Shown: in pieces, positions 8,087-17,272 of the stretch
How positions within the stretch are numbered: position 1 is the stretch's first letter
Layout: each line of letters begins with the position of its first letter
NCBI GenBank assembly: GCA_963978905.1
Contig: OZ022256.1
Location: 30,157,426 to 30,221,425 of the forward strand
Source: Trichostrongylus colubriformis
Lineage: Eukaryota > Nematoda > Chromadorea > Rhabditida > Trichostrongylidae
Length of the DNA stretch: 64,000 nt
Reading direction: 5' to 3'
Notes under the pieces: model-generated
Database searches by the model: none
Told to the model about the DNA's origin: nothing
What the model saw: the letters and a program-made list of their open reading frames with translations, nothing else
Program-made: the position numbers and the translations under genes

Positions 8087-10993
8087 ATGTCCAACGACTC
8101 GACACCCATGGTTCTTAGGTCACAGAAGGGGTTACTTACGCGATATTGTAATAATTTAAACGAAATAATCGCAAACTGCGAAAAAGACCCAACGCTATCA
8201 ACCCCTTCAACAAGCTCGCCCTCCGACACCTTTGAACGCATTACTTCATTTGTTTATGAGCTTCAAGCGACGGCACGGCTACTTAGCGGGCACATGACAA
8301 CTTTCGCGACCACTGTAGACTCGCTTTCGGATTCGCTTACCCCAGAGCAACGGAAACAAGCCGAGGAATACATGGAGAAAACGCATTCCGCTATAGACCG
8401 CGCAGATCGGTTAGCCATAAAATTAGAAGCAAGGCGCATAAGTATACAGGAGACGTCGCATAATAGTAGACCTCCCACACAAAGAACGCAGGGGCAAGGG
8501 GTAGGGCAGCATGAAGTCAACGCCCCAAGACTCCCCACCATTCCCATACCCACGTTCGGCGGAAAGATATGGGAATTCGACAACTTCTGGACCCTCTTTC
8601 GGGAAAATGTCGACAATCAGAATTCGCTCACCAACCTACAGAAATTCAATTATCTGCTCACAGCGCTTCAAGGAGAAGCTCGTGAGCTGGTCAGGCGATA
8701 CCCAGTCACAGAAGATAACTATAGCCTGGCCATTGATCTTCTGAAGAGGAAATACGGCAATAACGCGGATCTGGTGAGGGTCCTACAGAGGCGCTTAGAC
8801 GACGCAAGGTCGGACAACCACTCGACTCAGGGGCAAAGGAAGCTGCTGGAGTCTCTCATGCCATTGGTAATGCAGCTTCCCAGACTAGGGGTGAACCTAG
8901 ACGGTTCATATAACACTCAAAAGGTGTTGGGCAAGTTTTCTGCTAGAATTCAACGCAAACTTCTGGAGGACATAACGACCAGGGACATATCAGAAGATGC
9001 ATGGAAGATGCAAGATCTTATGGATACTCTAGACGCATACATAATGACTCAGGAACGCATCGACAGCACGATGGACAGTGAGGCAAATAGGGAGTTAGGA
9101 CACGGGGATACCTCTAGGAGAGGGAGCATGGCAAAGGGATCGCACAGCATCCCAAACTGCATATTTTGCGGTTCAACGGAGCACAGGACCGCAAACTGTA
9201 CACAATACACCACTATCGCAGAGAGACGGAACTTTCTGCAGGAGTACGGACTTTGCCTCAACTGTGGACGCGAAGGGCACTTCGCAACGAACTGCGCCAG
9301 GGAGGGGTGCAGAAATTGTCAAGGGAAAAAACATTTCCATGCATTATGTCCCCAAAGGAGAAAGCAATACACGCCATCAACACCGCCACCAGCGACCGCA
9401 GTAACAAAGGCAGCAAGCCCAAAAACGCAACATAACTCGACAACAAAGAGCAGTCGGAACACTCAAGTACAGAAGACACGAGCACACCCGATCCAGTTTC
9501 ACGCAACGGATGGGCCATCACAGAATGAGAAAGTAGAGCAAGCCGACATTATGGATGATAGCTCTACAGTGTTACACCACGGAGCGCAGAGGGAAAATGT
9601 AGTTCTTCTAACTGGAGTAGGACGAATATGGAACACCAAAGAACAGAAATGGCAATCGGTCGAAATCCTTTTCGACACTGGGGCGGATCAATCCTTCATA
9701 AGCCAGAATCTAGCTGAAGATCTTGGAGTAGACTACACAGATACGCGCGACGTGGAGATGTACACTTTTGGGACGAGGGAACCCAAAGCCGCACGGTGTG
9801 CCGTGACGGCAATAGAACTATGGGACAACCTCGGAGTGAAACATAAAATACGCTCGTATTCAACGCCAATTCTAACTGGAAAGAGCCAAGTCATGCAACT
9901 GAGTCAGGAAGACATCGACTTTATGGCACATCAGGGTATCGTCCTTCCCTACGCCACTGCAGGAACAAGGACAAAGCCTCAAATACTTCTGGGCTGTGAC
10001 CAGCTGTGGAACCTTCTAGAAACTTCATCACCGCAGTTTACGCTTCCATCGGGATTACGGCTTATCCCGTCGAGGGTGGGATATCTTCTCACAGGGAAGC
10101 AACACCTGAATGGACATCAAGCAACACGGATAGAAGCCAAACCCAGCATGATCACCATGATCCGAACGCTAACAAGTGAAGAAACGGACCTGCAGCGCTG
10201 GGATAGGTATTGGACAATGGACTCAGCAGGGATTTGCGAGTTCACAGGAACAATAGACGCAGAGAAAAAAGTGATAAACGAGAAAGTCACAAAATTTTTC
10301 AACGACACCATCCAAAAAAGAGAAGATGGGTATTATGTACGTTTACCGTTCAAGGAAAACCACCCTCAGCTCCCGTCTAACAAGGCGATAGCACTGAAAC
10401 GCCTTCGCAGCGTGGTGACAACGCTGAAGGCACAACCTCAGATCCTGGCAGATTACGACAACACCTTCAAAACCCAGCTGGAGAAAGAAATCATAGAAGA
10501 AATACCAACTGGCAACTATGAAACAACGGGCATCACGCATTACATTCCACACCAGCCAGTGATCACGCCAAACAAGGAAACCACGAAGCTACGCATCGTC
10601 TTCGACGCTTCATCGCACTTCAGGGATTGTCCCTCCCTTAACGACATCCTACATCAGGGTCCGCTGATCCTTCCCGATCTTTACGCAGTACTCTTACGCT
10701 TCCGAGTGTCGAAGTACGTGGTAACTTCAGACGTGGAGAAAGCATTTCTCCAAGTCCGATTGCACGAGGAGGACAGAGACGTTACAAGATTTTTTTGGCT
10801 GCGGGACTACAACAAGGAGCCCGAAGGAGATAACGTCGTCACGTTTCGCTTTACAAGGGTAACCTTTGGGCTTAATGTATCCCCATTTCTACTGGGAACC
10901 ACCATACAATATCATTTGAGCAACGCGGTTACTGATGCACAATTAGGGAAGGAAATACGCGATAACTTATATATGTGGACAATCTCATACTGA
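8087..10993 (+). CDS. BEL/Pao gag-protease-N-terminal reverse transcriptase polyprotein (truncated by frameshift)
   Basis: A 968-residue frame starting at ATG 8087 in an AAAAAAATG context. In order: an N-terminal helical region; a DUF1759-type gag region beginning near residue 148 (LPTIPIPTFGG); three zinc knuckles near residues 358-425 (CIFCGSTEH, CLNCGREGH, CRNCQGKKH); an aspartic protease active site near residue 527 (LFDTGADQS) in a DUF1758-type domain; and the N-terminal half of a Pao-type RT with VFDASS near 838, TSDVEKAFLQV near 881 and the FGLNVSPFLL block near 925. The frame leaves the RT homology at the catalytic box, around 10970, and stops at 10991-10993. The remaining RT continues in the next frame. 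It would act in virus-like particle assembly, polyprotein cleavage and cDNA synthesis. Confidence 0.92.
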   Translation: MSNDSTPMVLRSQKGLLTRYCNNLNEIIANCEKDPTLSTPSTSSPSDTFERITSFVYELQATARLLSGHMTTFATTVDSLSDSLTPEQRKQAEEYMEKTHSAIDRADRLAIKLEARRISIQETSHNSRPPTQRTQGQGVGQHEVNAPRLPTIPIPTFGGKIWEFDNFWTLFRENVDNQNSLTNLQKFNYLLTALQGEARELVRRYPVTEDNYSLAIDLLKRKYGNNADLVRVLQRRLDDARSDNHSTQGQRKLLESLMPLVMQLPRLGVNLDGSYNTQKVLGKFSARIQRKLLEDITTRDISEDAWKMQDLMDTLDAYIMTQERIDSTMDSEANRELGHGDTSRRGSMAKGSHSIPNCIFCGSTEHRTANCTQYTTIAERRNFLQEYGLCLNCGREGHFATNCAREGCRNCQGKKHFHALCPQRRKQYTPSTPPPATAVTKAASPKTQHNSTTKSSRNTQVQKTRAHPIQFHATDGPSQNEKVEQADIMDDSSTVLHHGAQRENVVLLTGVGRIWNTKEQKWQSVEILFDTGADQSFISQNLAEDLGVDYTDTRDVEMYTFGTREPKAARCAVTAIELWDNLGVKHKIRSYSTPILTGKSQVMQLSQEDIDFMAHQGIVLPYATAGTRTKPQILLGCDQLWNLLETSSPQFTLPSGLRLIPSRVGYLLTGKQHLNGHQATRIEAKPSMITMIRTLTSEETDLQRWDRYWTMDSAGICEFTGTIDAEKKVINEKVTKFFNDTIQKREDGYYVRLPFKENHPQLPSNKAIALKRLRSVVTTLKAQPQILADYDNTFKTQLEKEIIEEIPTGNYETTGITHYIPHQPVITPNKETTKLRIVFDASSHFRDCPSLNDILHQGPLILPDLYAVLLRFRVSKYVVTSDVEKAFLQVRLHEEDRDVTRFFWLRDYNKEPEGDNVVTFRFTRVTFGLNVSPFLLGTTIQYHLSNAVTDAQLGKEIRDNLYMWTISY

Positions 10994-13809
10994 CGGCCGA
11001 AACAAAAGCTGACGCAGTGCACAAATCCGTCAACGCCAGGGAAATTTTCGCTGACATGAAAATGAACCTACGCCAATTCCTCTCCAATGAGAAAGATATC
11101 ACGGATGCCTTACCACATGAGGCACGCGCCACGTCCACAATCCAAAAACTGTTAGGGGTCCAATGGAACAGCGCGAACGATACCCTTGGTATACGATGTG
11201 ACATTCCTAAATCCAGCAGCCTAACAAAACGCATGGTAGCACGGCAAATAGCTTCCATTTATGACCCTTTTGGATGGATGGTACCCCTACTTACGCAATT
11301 GAAACGATTTCAACAAGAGCTTTGGAGACACAAGTACGCATGGGACGTACAACTTCCCCCACAAGTACAGGAAGAATGGGAAGCGCTGACTTTGAACGCT
11401 CATGGCTTCGAAAAAAGGTTCGATAGAAGATTCATGAATGGTTATTCTGGTAGCAAGCTGGCAGTTTTCGCGGACGCAAGCGCCATCGCCATGTCTGCAT
11501 GCGCTTACCTTTTCCGAGGGAGATGCTCAACACTGGTTATGGCAAAGTGTAAATTACCATCCCTGCATTCAAACCCTACCATTCCAAAGATGGAAATGAA
11601 CGCAATAACTATGGCAGTACGCCTGGGGTATTCCATATTTGAGGCGCTCAAGGGGAGTTTATCTGAGAGATGCACCGACATTCACATTTTCTCAGACTCC
11701 CAAATTGCACTCTCATGGTTATCCGCATCGCCAAAAAACACAAACGCCGGAGTGTTAGTAAACAACCGCTTGAAAGAGATACGCAGGATAGTAGAAACTC
11801 TCAAACTCGCATCAGCTTCAGTCCATTTCCATTTCGTACAAACAGGCGACAATCCAGCCGACGCAGGGACTCGGGGTTTAACGAAAACGCAGTTATTAAA
11901 TCATATTTGGTGGGAGGGCCCCGAATTTCTACGCCGTCCCATCAACACATGGTCGGGACCAACCTATGAACTCAGATTAGAGGACTCACTGGAAGCGCTA
12001 CCACGCTTGGGGGTAATCAACGCATCAAACACACAAACGAAATCCACTGTAGAAGCTTCGTTGTTTGATTTGAGCAGGTTCAGCTCATTTCGAAAGGCAA
12101 AAAGAGTAGGAGCGCTGACGCTACTCTTCGTAAAAAAGCTGATTAAACGACTACCTATAAATCGTCAAAACGCAATATTGGACAATATTAAAGAACTCAA
12201 AAATTCCGCAGATTCCTTGAACGCCCTTGGAGGTAACGCCATTCGCGCAGCTAAATACGCAATCATTAAAGACCACCAAAAGATATACAACACCGGCAGC
12301 TACCGAAAACACGTACAGAATACGCTACGACTCTTCAGAAACGATGAGGGAGTATGGTGCTCAAGGGGTAGAATAGGGAATTCCCCGCTGGACCAACACG
12401 CTAAGAGTCCCATCTTTGTACACCCAAAAACGCCACTAGCTGCCCTCATTATCAGCGAAGCTCATGGAGATTACCACCTTGGGATCGAACACACCATAGC
12501 AACAGTTAGGTTGCATTACTGGATCCCCAGGTTGAGACAGCAGGTGCGACACGCGGTTAAACACTGTGTAAAGTGCCGCAGATTCAATGGCCTTCCATAC
12601 GCCTACCCGGAAACAACCGATCTACCACATAGACGGGTAAATCGAAGTTACCCTTTCCAACATGTAGGCATCGACTTCTTCGACTTGCCAACTGTCGACG
12701 AAGACGGAACAAAACGGAAGCTGTACGGGTGCATCTTCACGTGCACCGTAACAAGACTGATCCACTTGGAATTGGTGAAAAGCATGGGAGTTGTGGACTT
12801 CTTGAACGCGCTCAGACGGTTCATCGCACGCAGAGGGGTCCCCAAGTCGATAACCAGTGACAACGCTCCCACCTTCATACTGAGTGCAGAGATTCTCAGT
12901 GCAGACAACGACCAAACACATGTCACGACAACGGTGCAAGACGCTACATCGCAACATGAGATAGAATGGTACTACAATACGCCTTACGCACCTTGGCAGG
13001 GTGGATTTTACGAACGCCTTATCAAATCCATCAAACATGCATTATACAAATCATTGAACGCAAAGCCACATAGGTCGGTGGATGATTTGGAAACCGTGTT
13101 GACTGAGATAGAGGCATGTCTTAATTCAAGACCACTCACATATCAGAGTTCTGAACAGGACAGCGTCGGTCCCATTCGCCCCATCGACTTTATCCAGCGC
13201 AATCTGAATTTGACATTCCCCTACAAAAGCACAGACGAAGATTCAACTTCCGACGTGGATTATGTACCAGCCGCTACAATGGCAACGCTCAGGACGAGAA
13301 GGGAAGCAGAGGAAGCTTTAAAATCCTCCTGCGAATTCACGGAACGCGTTTGGACTCTATGGCAAAACCATTACCTCACCAGCTTACGAGAGACACACAA
13401 GAAATTCGTGGGCAAGCAACGACATCATCAATTGGAACCAAAAGTCGGAACTGTGGTGCTCCTATGTGACCCGGTCTTACCACGGAATGCTTGGAAAATG
13501 GCTCGGATAACAAATCTTCGCTACAGCAAAGATGAACAGATCCGAGAAGTCGAACTAGTAACAGCAACTAAACGGAAAATAAAACGTCCAGTAAACCTCA
13601 TCATACCAATGGAGATCACCGACAATGGTGAAAGTTTACAACCCGAAGCGTCACCACAAGCGGCACGAGAAGCAACCATACCACAGGGAGGGGGACTTTC
13701 CTACAACCTTAGACCGCGTCAACCGGTGAAGTACACGGAGAGCGCAACCAACAACTGCACAATGGGGAGAGTAATGCCACAAAAATGGTTCCTTTTCCAC
13801 ATAATGTAA
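10975..13809 (+). CDS. BEL/Pao RT C-terminus, RNase H and integrase (frame-shifted continuation)
   Basis: A frame of about 944 residues that continues RT homology without its own ATG (the first codon is GTG), overlapping the upstream frame by 19 bases. It carries the rest of the RT, a Pao-type RNase H region with VFADASA near residue 163 and IFSDSQIALSWL near 239, an integrase H2C2 zinc finger (HGDYHLGIEH and CVKC, about residues 497-535), integrase core blocks GIDFFD near 565, TSDNAPTF near 627 and PWQGGFYERLIK near 675, and a DUF5641-type C-terminus near 820-885. The catalytic box in this frame has Asn in place of the second Asp; I recall this variant from nematode Pao elements, so it need not be inactivating. 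The frame offset is equivalent to a 2-base insertion in a short TA run at 10969-10974. Confidence 0.9.
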   Translation: MDNLILTAETKADAVHKSVNAREIFADMKMNLRQFLSNEKDITDALPHEARATSTIQKLLGVQWNSANDTLGIRCDIPKSSSLTKRMVARQIASIYDPFGWMVPLLTQLKRFQQELWRHKYAWDVQLPPQVQEEWEALTLNAHGFEKRFDRRFMNGYSGSKLAVFADASAIAMSACAYLFRGRCSTLVMAKCKLPSLHSNPTIPKMEMNAITMAVRLGYSIFEALKGSLSERCTDIHIFSDSQIALSWLSASPKNTNAGVLVNNRLKEIRRIVETLKLASASVHFHFVQTGDNPADAGTRGLTKTQLLNHIWWEGPEFLRRPINTWSGPTYELRLEDSLEALPRLGVINASNTQTKSTVEASLFDLSRFSSFRKAKRVGALTLLFVKKLIKRLPINRQNAILDNIKELKNSADSLNALGGNAIRAAKYAIIKDHQKIYNTGSYRKHVQNTLRLFRNDEGVWCSRGRIGNSPLDQHAKSPIFVHPKTPLAALIISEAHGDYHLGIEHTIATVRLHYWIPRLRQQVRHAVKHCVKCRRFNGLPYAYPETTDLPHRRVNRSYPFQHVGIDFFDLPTVDEDGTKRKLYGCIFTCTVTRLIHLELVKSMGVVDFLNALRRFIARRGVPKSITSDNAPTFILSAEILSADNDQTHVTTTVQDATSQHEIEWYYNTPYAPWQGGFYERLIKSIKHALYKSLNAKPHRSVDDLETVLTEIEACLNSRPLTYQSSEQDSVGPIRPIDFIQRNLNLTFPYKSTDEDSTSDVDYVPAATMATLRTRREAEEALKSSCEFTERVWTLWQNHYLTSLRETHKKFVGKQRHHQLEPKVGTVVLLCDPVLPRNAWKMARITNLRYSKDEQIREVELVTATKRKIKRPVNLIIPMEITDNGESLQPEASPQAAREATIPQGGGLSYNLRPRQPVKYTESATNNCTMGRVMPQKWFLFHIM

Positions 13810-13833
13810 GCTATACGCCCACGCACATATTAG

Positions 13834-14028
13834 CACGCCTCTAACACGCCTACTCAAACACGCCTCTAACATCCCTACTCGAACACGCTTTTTCGCGCCT
13901 ACTCAAACACGCCTCTAACATCCCTACTCGAACACGCCTCCAACACGTCTACTCAGACACGCCTCCAACACGTCTACTCAGGCACGCCTCCAACACGCCT
14001 ACCCAGGCACGCCTCCAACACGCCTACG
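13834..14028 (+). repeat. 25-bp tandem repeat between pol and ORF3
   Basis: About eight imperfect units with consensus ACGCCTCYAACACGYCTACT plus five further bases (CARRC-like), running from about 13834 to 14028. The last four units are the most alike; the third is degraded (GCTTTTTCGCGCC). The block lies inside the retrotransposon in the 375-base gap between the pol stop and the likely ORF3 start, and every unit contains ACGC or CACGC words. Confidence 0.88.
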
Positions 14029-14184
14029 TCCTTTAAGCAAACTATTACGCAACGCACTAACGCAGTGATAGCAAGACCTCAGGAAGCGTGAAGTGAGGTG
14101 CAAAAAAAAAATAAAACTCAAATCTTATTGACAAATGCAATTCAAAAAAAATCTTCAATTGCAAATTCATTCTACACGTTTTGG

Positions 14185-15522
14185 ATGATGGACGGAACTG
14201 ACCGCGAAATTAGACACAAGTATCGAAGACTTCTTCGGGCGATACCGCGGCTTCCGAAGCCGAAACACCTTTATAAGAAGATTGTTCAAACTTGTAGACG
14301 ATCACACGCAGCCGCAATACGCATGACGACATTAGTGACACGCATAAAGAACCTGTGCAATTCCCAGAAGGGTTGGAAAGACCGCCTGACGGAACTTCAG
14401 ATAGTAGAGACCCTACGGGACAAGGCAGCGCTTGTGTTTACCCTGATTCGTACAGAACTGCGCACTCTCTTTGCCATACCACCTCTATTGATAGCTATGG
14501 AGTTCATCTCAGAGGCCAACTGGAGAGCGATGATGTCACAACCTCAATACGACGAGGAAGACCACTCGATACTCATGGATCAGTCAACCATTGAAGCCGT
14601 AATTGAGGACCAACTTCAGATCCTGAACGAACAACAATCGCTCTTGAACGACTACAGGGAAACACTGCAGAGAGAGGAGCACGCCGAAAAAGAGCAATTC
14701 CAATCGAAAGTCATCTCACTTTTCGACCAAGTTCAAGATACTCTCGAGAAAGGATTGGAAGAAGCAACAAAAATCACGCACGACATTGTACGCAACGCCT
14801 TGAAAGAAATGACAAAAACCACGACGACGTTAATCCACGAAACCACGCAAACGGATTCCGTTGCCTCACTAGCGACTGACGCGGGAAGCCGCGAGCGCCA
14901 TCTCACTGAAAACGGAGGAAAGGACGACGATGAGGCCGAAAAAATCAATGAGAACGCAGAATATATGGAAGAGATAGAAGAAATGGAAACTGGCGACGAA
15001 AAGCATCTTTCACCACATAACAACGAAGAAAACACGAAAAGAGAAGAGGCCATATACGATATCTGGGAAGAGATCGAGCACGTGGAAAGGGAAATCGACG
15101 ACTGCGAGGCAACTATTAATGAGCTCGACGTCCTAACCATATGCCGGTCACGCGATTTCCAAAAGGGAGTGATTCGCAACGAACTAGAGTCGGGGATGCG
15201 TTGCGCCTCCTGCAACAAAATAGGAGACCACTACTCCGACTCGTGCGCAACGCATCCTAGCGTAAAAGATCGGCTCTACATAGTCAGGCAAGAAAGCAGA
15301 TGCCACATGTGCCTCCAGATCGCAGGGGGGGTACACTACTGTAGGAAATCAGAAACCTCCTGCTTCCACTGCAGGCGATATGGACACCATTCGGCATTGT
15401 GCCAGTTGCCCGAAAGGAGCGACGAGATCCGACGTAGCCTGGTCGAAGCCACGGAAAGAAGGAGGAACGCGAAAAGGAGGCTGGAAGACTTGAGGACGCG
15501 ACTCGCAGAACTACAGGGTTGA
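14185..15522 (+). CDS. Third ORF of the BEL/Pao element: coiled-coil, zinc-knuckle protein in env position
   Basis: A 445-residue product from ATG 14185 (a second ATG follows at 14188); the frame is open further upstream but only from non-ATG codons. The N-terminus is basic and helical (RRLLRAIPRLPKPKHLYKK), the middle is Glu-rich with long predicted coiled-coil stretches, and the C-terminal third carries cysteine clusters: CASCNKIGDHYSDSC, then CHMCLQ...HYC, then a canonical CX2CX4HX4C knuckle CFHCRRYGHHSALC, followed by a charged helix. No signal peptide, transmembrane segment or glycoprotein-like region is visible, so this is not an envelope. The cysteine clusters suggest nucleic-acid binding, so a second gag-like or RNA-handling role is my inference. 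It shares the element's ACGC-rich composition and stops 59 bases before the 3' LTR. Confidence 0.85.
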   Translation: MMDGTDREIRHKYRRLLRAIPRLPKPKHLYKKIVQTCRRSHAAAIRMTTLVTRIKNLCNSQKGWKDRLTELQIVETLRDKAALVFTLIRTELRTLFAIPPLLIAMEFISEANWRAMMSQPQYDEEDHSILMDQSTIEAVIEDQLQILNEQQSLLNDYRETLQREEHAEKEQFQSKVISLFDQVQDTLEKGLEEATKITHDIVRNALKEMTKTTTTLIHETTQTDSVASLATDAGSRERHLTENGGKDDDEAEKINENAEYMEEIEEMETGDEKHLSPHNNEENTKREEAIYDIWEEIEHVEREIDDCEATINELDVLTICRSRDFQKGVIRNELESGMRCASCNKIGDHYSDSCATHPSVKDRLYIVRQESRCHMCLQIAGGVHYCRKSETSCFHCRRYGHHSALCQLPERSDEIRRSLVEATERRRNAKRRLEDLRTRLAELQG

Positions 15523-15581
15523 AACGCCTCCAGTTGCCCCATTTTTGGTCCCAGTTGCTCCTTCTGTGGCCGCCCCGGGAG
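15523..15581 (+). other. Gap between ORF3 stop and 3' LTR, weak polypurine tract
   Basis: The 59 bases before the 3' LTR are pyrimidine-rich with only GGGAG directly abutting the LTR. A strong polypurine tract for plus-strand priming is not visible; either the short tract suffices or priming occurs elsewhere. Confidence 0.5.
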
Positions 15582-15948
15582 TATCGCAACTTTCGTTGCG
15601 ATCCATATCGCATCCATATCCATATCGACCACCGCGAATTGTTCTTTAAACTTTGACCCGACGCCTTGCCAGAGGGTATGGCGGGCGACCCTTTTGGCAA
15701 GGCACTTTCCCGCCGGCGACCTTTGGACCTTTCGCCCCTGAGGGGGGGAATAAAAGGGATCCGGCGTTCAATAGTTTAATTGTTCTAGCCAATTGTTCGA
15801 CTGTCGCCTCACATTATTGTTGTTGCTGTATTGTATTCTCTCATTCTGATAAAGTATTCTGACTGCTGCTGCACACGAACAAGGAGAGAAGAAGAAGGAC
15901 AGACTGGTACTCTCAGTATCACAAGAAACCCGCGTGGCAATCTATTCA
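15582..15948 (+). repeat. 3' LTR of the BEL/Pao element
   Basis: A 367-bp copy of 7509-7875 with two substitutions. It carries the same terminal 8-bp inverted repeat (15583-15602) and AATAAA at 15749-15754, which here may act as the poly(A) signal. Confidence 0.95.
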
Positions 15949-15953
15949 AGCAT
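15949..15953. other. Right target-site duplication AGCAT
   Basis: Five bases directly after the 3' LTR, identical to 7504-7508 on the left side. Confidence 0.85.
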
Positions 15954-16014
15954 AATGACATCGTTAGGGATAATGAGGGAAATCGCAACCGGCAAGACGC
16001 GTTCCCTGAAAGTG

Positions 16015-16075
16015 AAACGGCGGGTTTCAAGGGTGATCTGTCTCGAAACTCTTGTTGAAAGCGCATCCTGGAGTC
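16015..16075. repeat. Dispersed repeat fragment, related to 26390-26440
   Basis: A segment around TTCAAGGGTGATCTGTCTCG and GAAACTCTTGTTGAAAGCGC matches 26390-26440 with several substitutions. It probably belongs to an old dispersed repeat lying just outside the BEL/Pao insertion. Confidence 0.5.
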
Positions 16076-16424
16076 TTTATCGTACAAGTGCGTTTGCGTG
16101 TCATGGATGTCAACGGCGCTGTACCCGTGGAAGGCGGTGCAAGTTGACTGGTTTGGCTGTACTCACCTTCTGCATCCCCCCTATAGTGATGCAGAGAACG
16201 CGTAAGCACGTCCTCGATGAAGTTCAATGGCAGAAAGAGGTGCAACTTTCGCACTTTTGCCCGTTTTGTTATGTTCTTTGTCTACATCTGTACTGCTTAG
16301 CATCTCTACTATAAATTCTACATGCACAAATTCTTCTAGTGCCTTTTCATGCTTTGTCATCCATTACCAGTACCGCAGACAGGTGGGCATAAACGATGTC
16401 GTGTTGGTACTTTTGGCGATTATA

Positions 16425-17272
16425 TTAGGTTGAGCCATAATTTCTGTTACACTTTTTATTTTTCTTGGGGAAAACTGTGGAAGCTTCTGTAATATTTGGT
16501 AGTGGGGGGGGGGGGAATGTAAAGCGAATGTAAAGGACTACTGATTAACACATTCATATTCTCTATGGCTTCAACTAGCAGTGAATCTACGACAATTTCG
16601 CGAGAGGGGTGAAATTCACGAGCACCGCCCCTGTTCTTCAGCATGCAAAGACTAACCGTATCAACAGTGGATGGGCCCAGGTACTGTCTCTCATATGGCG
16701 GCAACCCGATGGCTCGATCCTCAAATTGAAACGGAAAAAAAATTTCAAAAAATTGCAAAGAGAAAAAAATTTTCAAAATTTTCAAAAAAAAGGGGAACTG
16801 TTACCATCCAACACGGCGGTCACTGCCGATCTCTACTGCAGGCAATTGGACACCGTAGCCTCAAAACTTGCCGGAGAAGTAGTCTGAGACTTCTTCCTCC
16901 ACGACAACGCTCGCCCACATGTGGCAAAGTTGGCATGTCAAAGGATGCAGGACGTTGGTTGGACGAAGCTCCCCCATCCACCGCAATCTCCGGACATGGC
17001 CCCAACTGAATACCATCTATTCCGATCTCTGACCCACTTCCTCGACGGACAGCGTTCAAAGATGACGATGATCTCAAAATCGACCTCCAGGCTTCCTTCG
17101 ACCAGAAATCTCCAGACTTCTACAAGCAAGGCATCTATTATCTCCCTACTCGCTGGCAATATGTTGTTGATTATAATGGTACATATCTTGTTGATTGAAG
17201 TTAAACACAAATAGAGAAAAATAAATTGGTAATTTTTTGTCACTGTGTAACAGAAATTATGGTTCGACCTAA
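16425..17272 (+). mobile_element. Short mariner element, internally deleted, decayed transposase
   Basis: An 848-bp element with 28-bp inverted ends (16425-16452 and 17245-17272, 26 of 28 matching) beginning TTAGGT and flanked by TA on each side. Inside are remnants of a mariner transposase on +: PSNTAVTADLYCRQLD near 16805-16855, then, after a stop and frame changes, LACQRMQDVGWTKLPHPP and SPDMAPTEYHLF near 16930-17030. The region that would hold the first catalytic Asp is absent and replaced by an A-rich junction (about 16735-16795). The same deletion occurs in the copy at 41705-42558. Confidence 0.88.

Larger units (their letters stand above)
7509..15948 (+). mobile_element. BEL/Pao LTR retrotransposon, near-complete, recently inserted
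   Basis: An 8.4-kb element bounded by two 367-bp direct LTRs (7509-7875 and 15582-15948) that differ at only two positions I could find (7710/15783 and 7733/15806). It is flanked by a 5-bp target duplication AGCAT (7504-7508 and 15949-15953). Order: LTR, tRNA-Gly-like primer site, leader with ACGCATAAG repeats, gag-protease-RT frame, RT-RNase H-integrase frame, 25-bp tandem repeat, third zinc-knuckle ORF, LTR. The domain set (DUF1759 capsid-like region, three zinc knuckles, DUF1758 protease, Pao-type RT, H2C2 integrase, DUF5641) is that of the BEL/Pao superfamily. The near-identical LTRs point to a young insertion, yet the pol frame is broken at the RT active site. Confidence 0.95.

Noticed and set aside
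9049..9261. Open frames on the minus strand and other frames across the retrotransposon
   Set aside because: They are shadows of gag-pol and ORF3, with no domains and no independent composition.
14098..14184. Upstream extension of ORF3 from a GTG
   Set aside because: The extension is A-rich, starts without ATG and looks like leader sequence. ATG 14185 or 14188 is the more likely start.
14185..15522. ORF3 as a retroviral envelope
   Set aside because: No signal peptide, transmembrane segment or cleavage site is visible, and the cysteines are in zinc-knuckle patterns.
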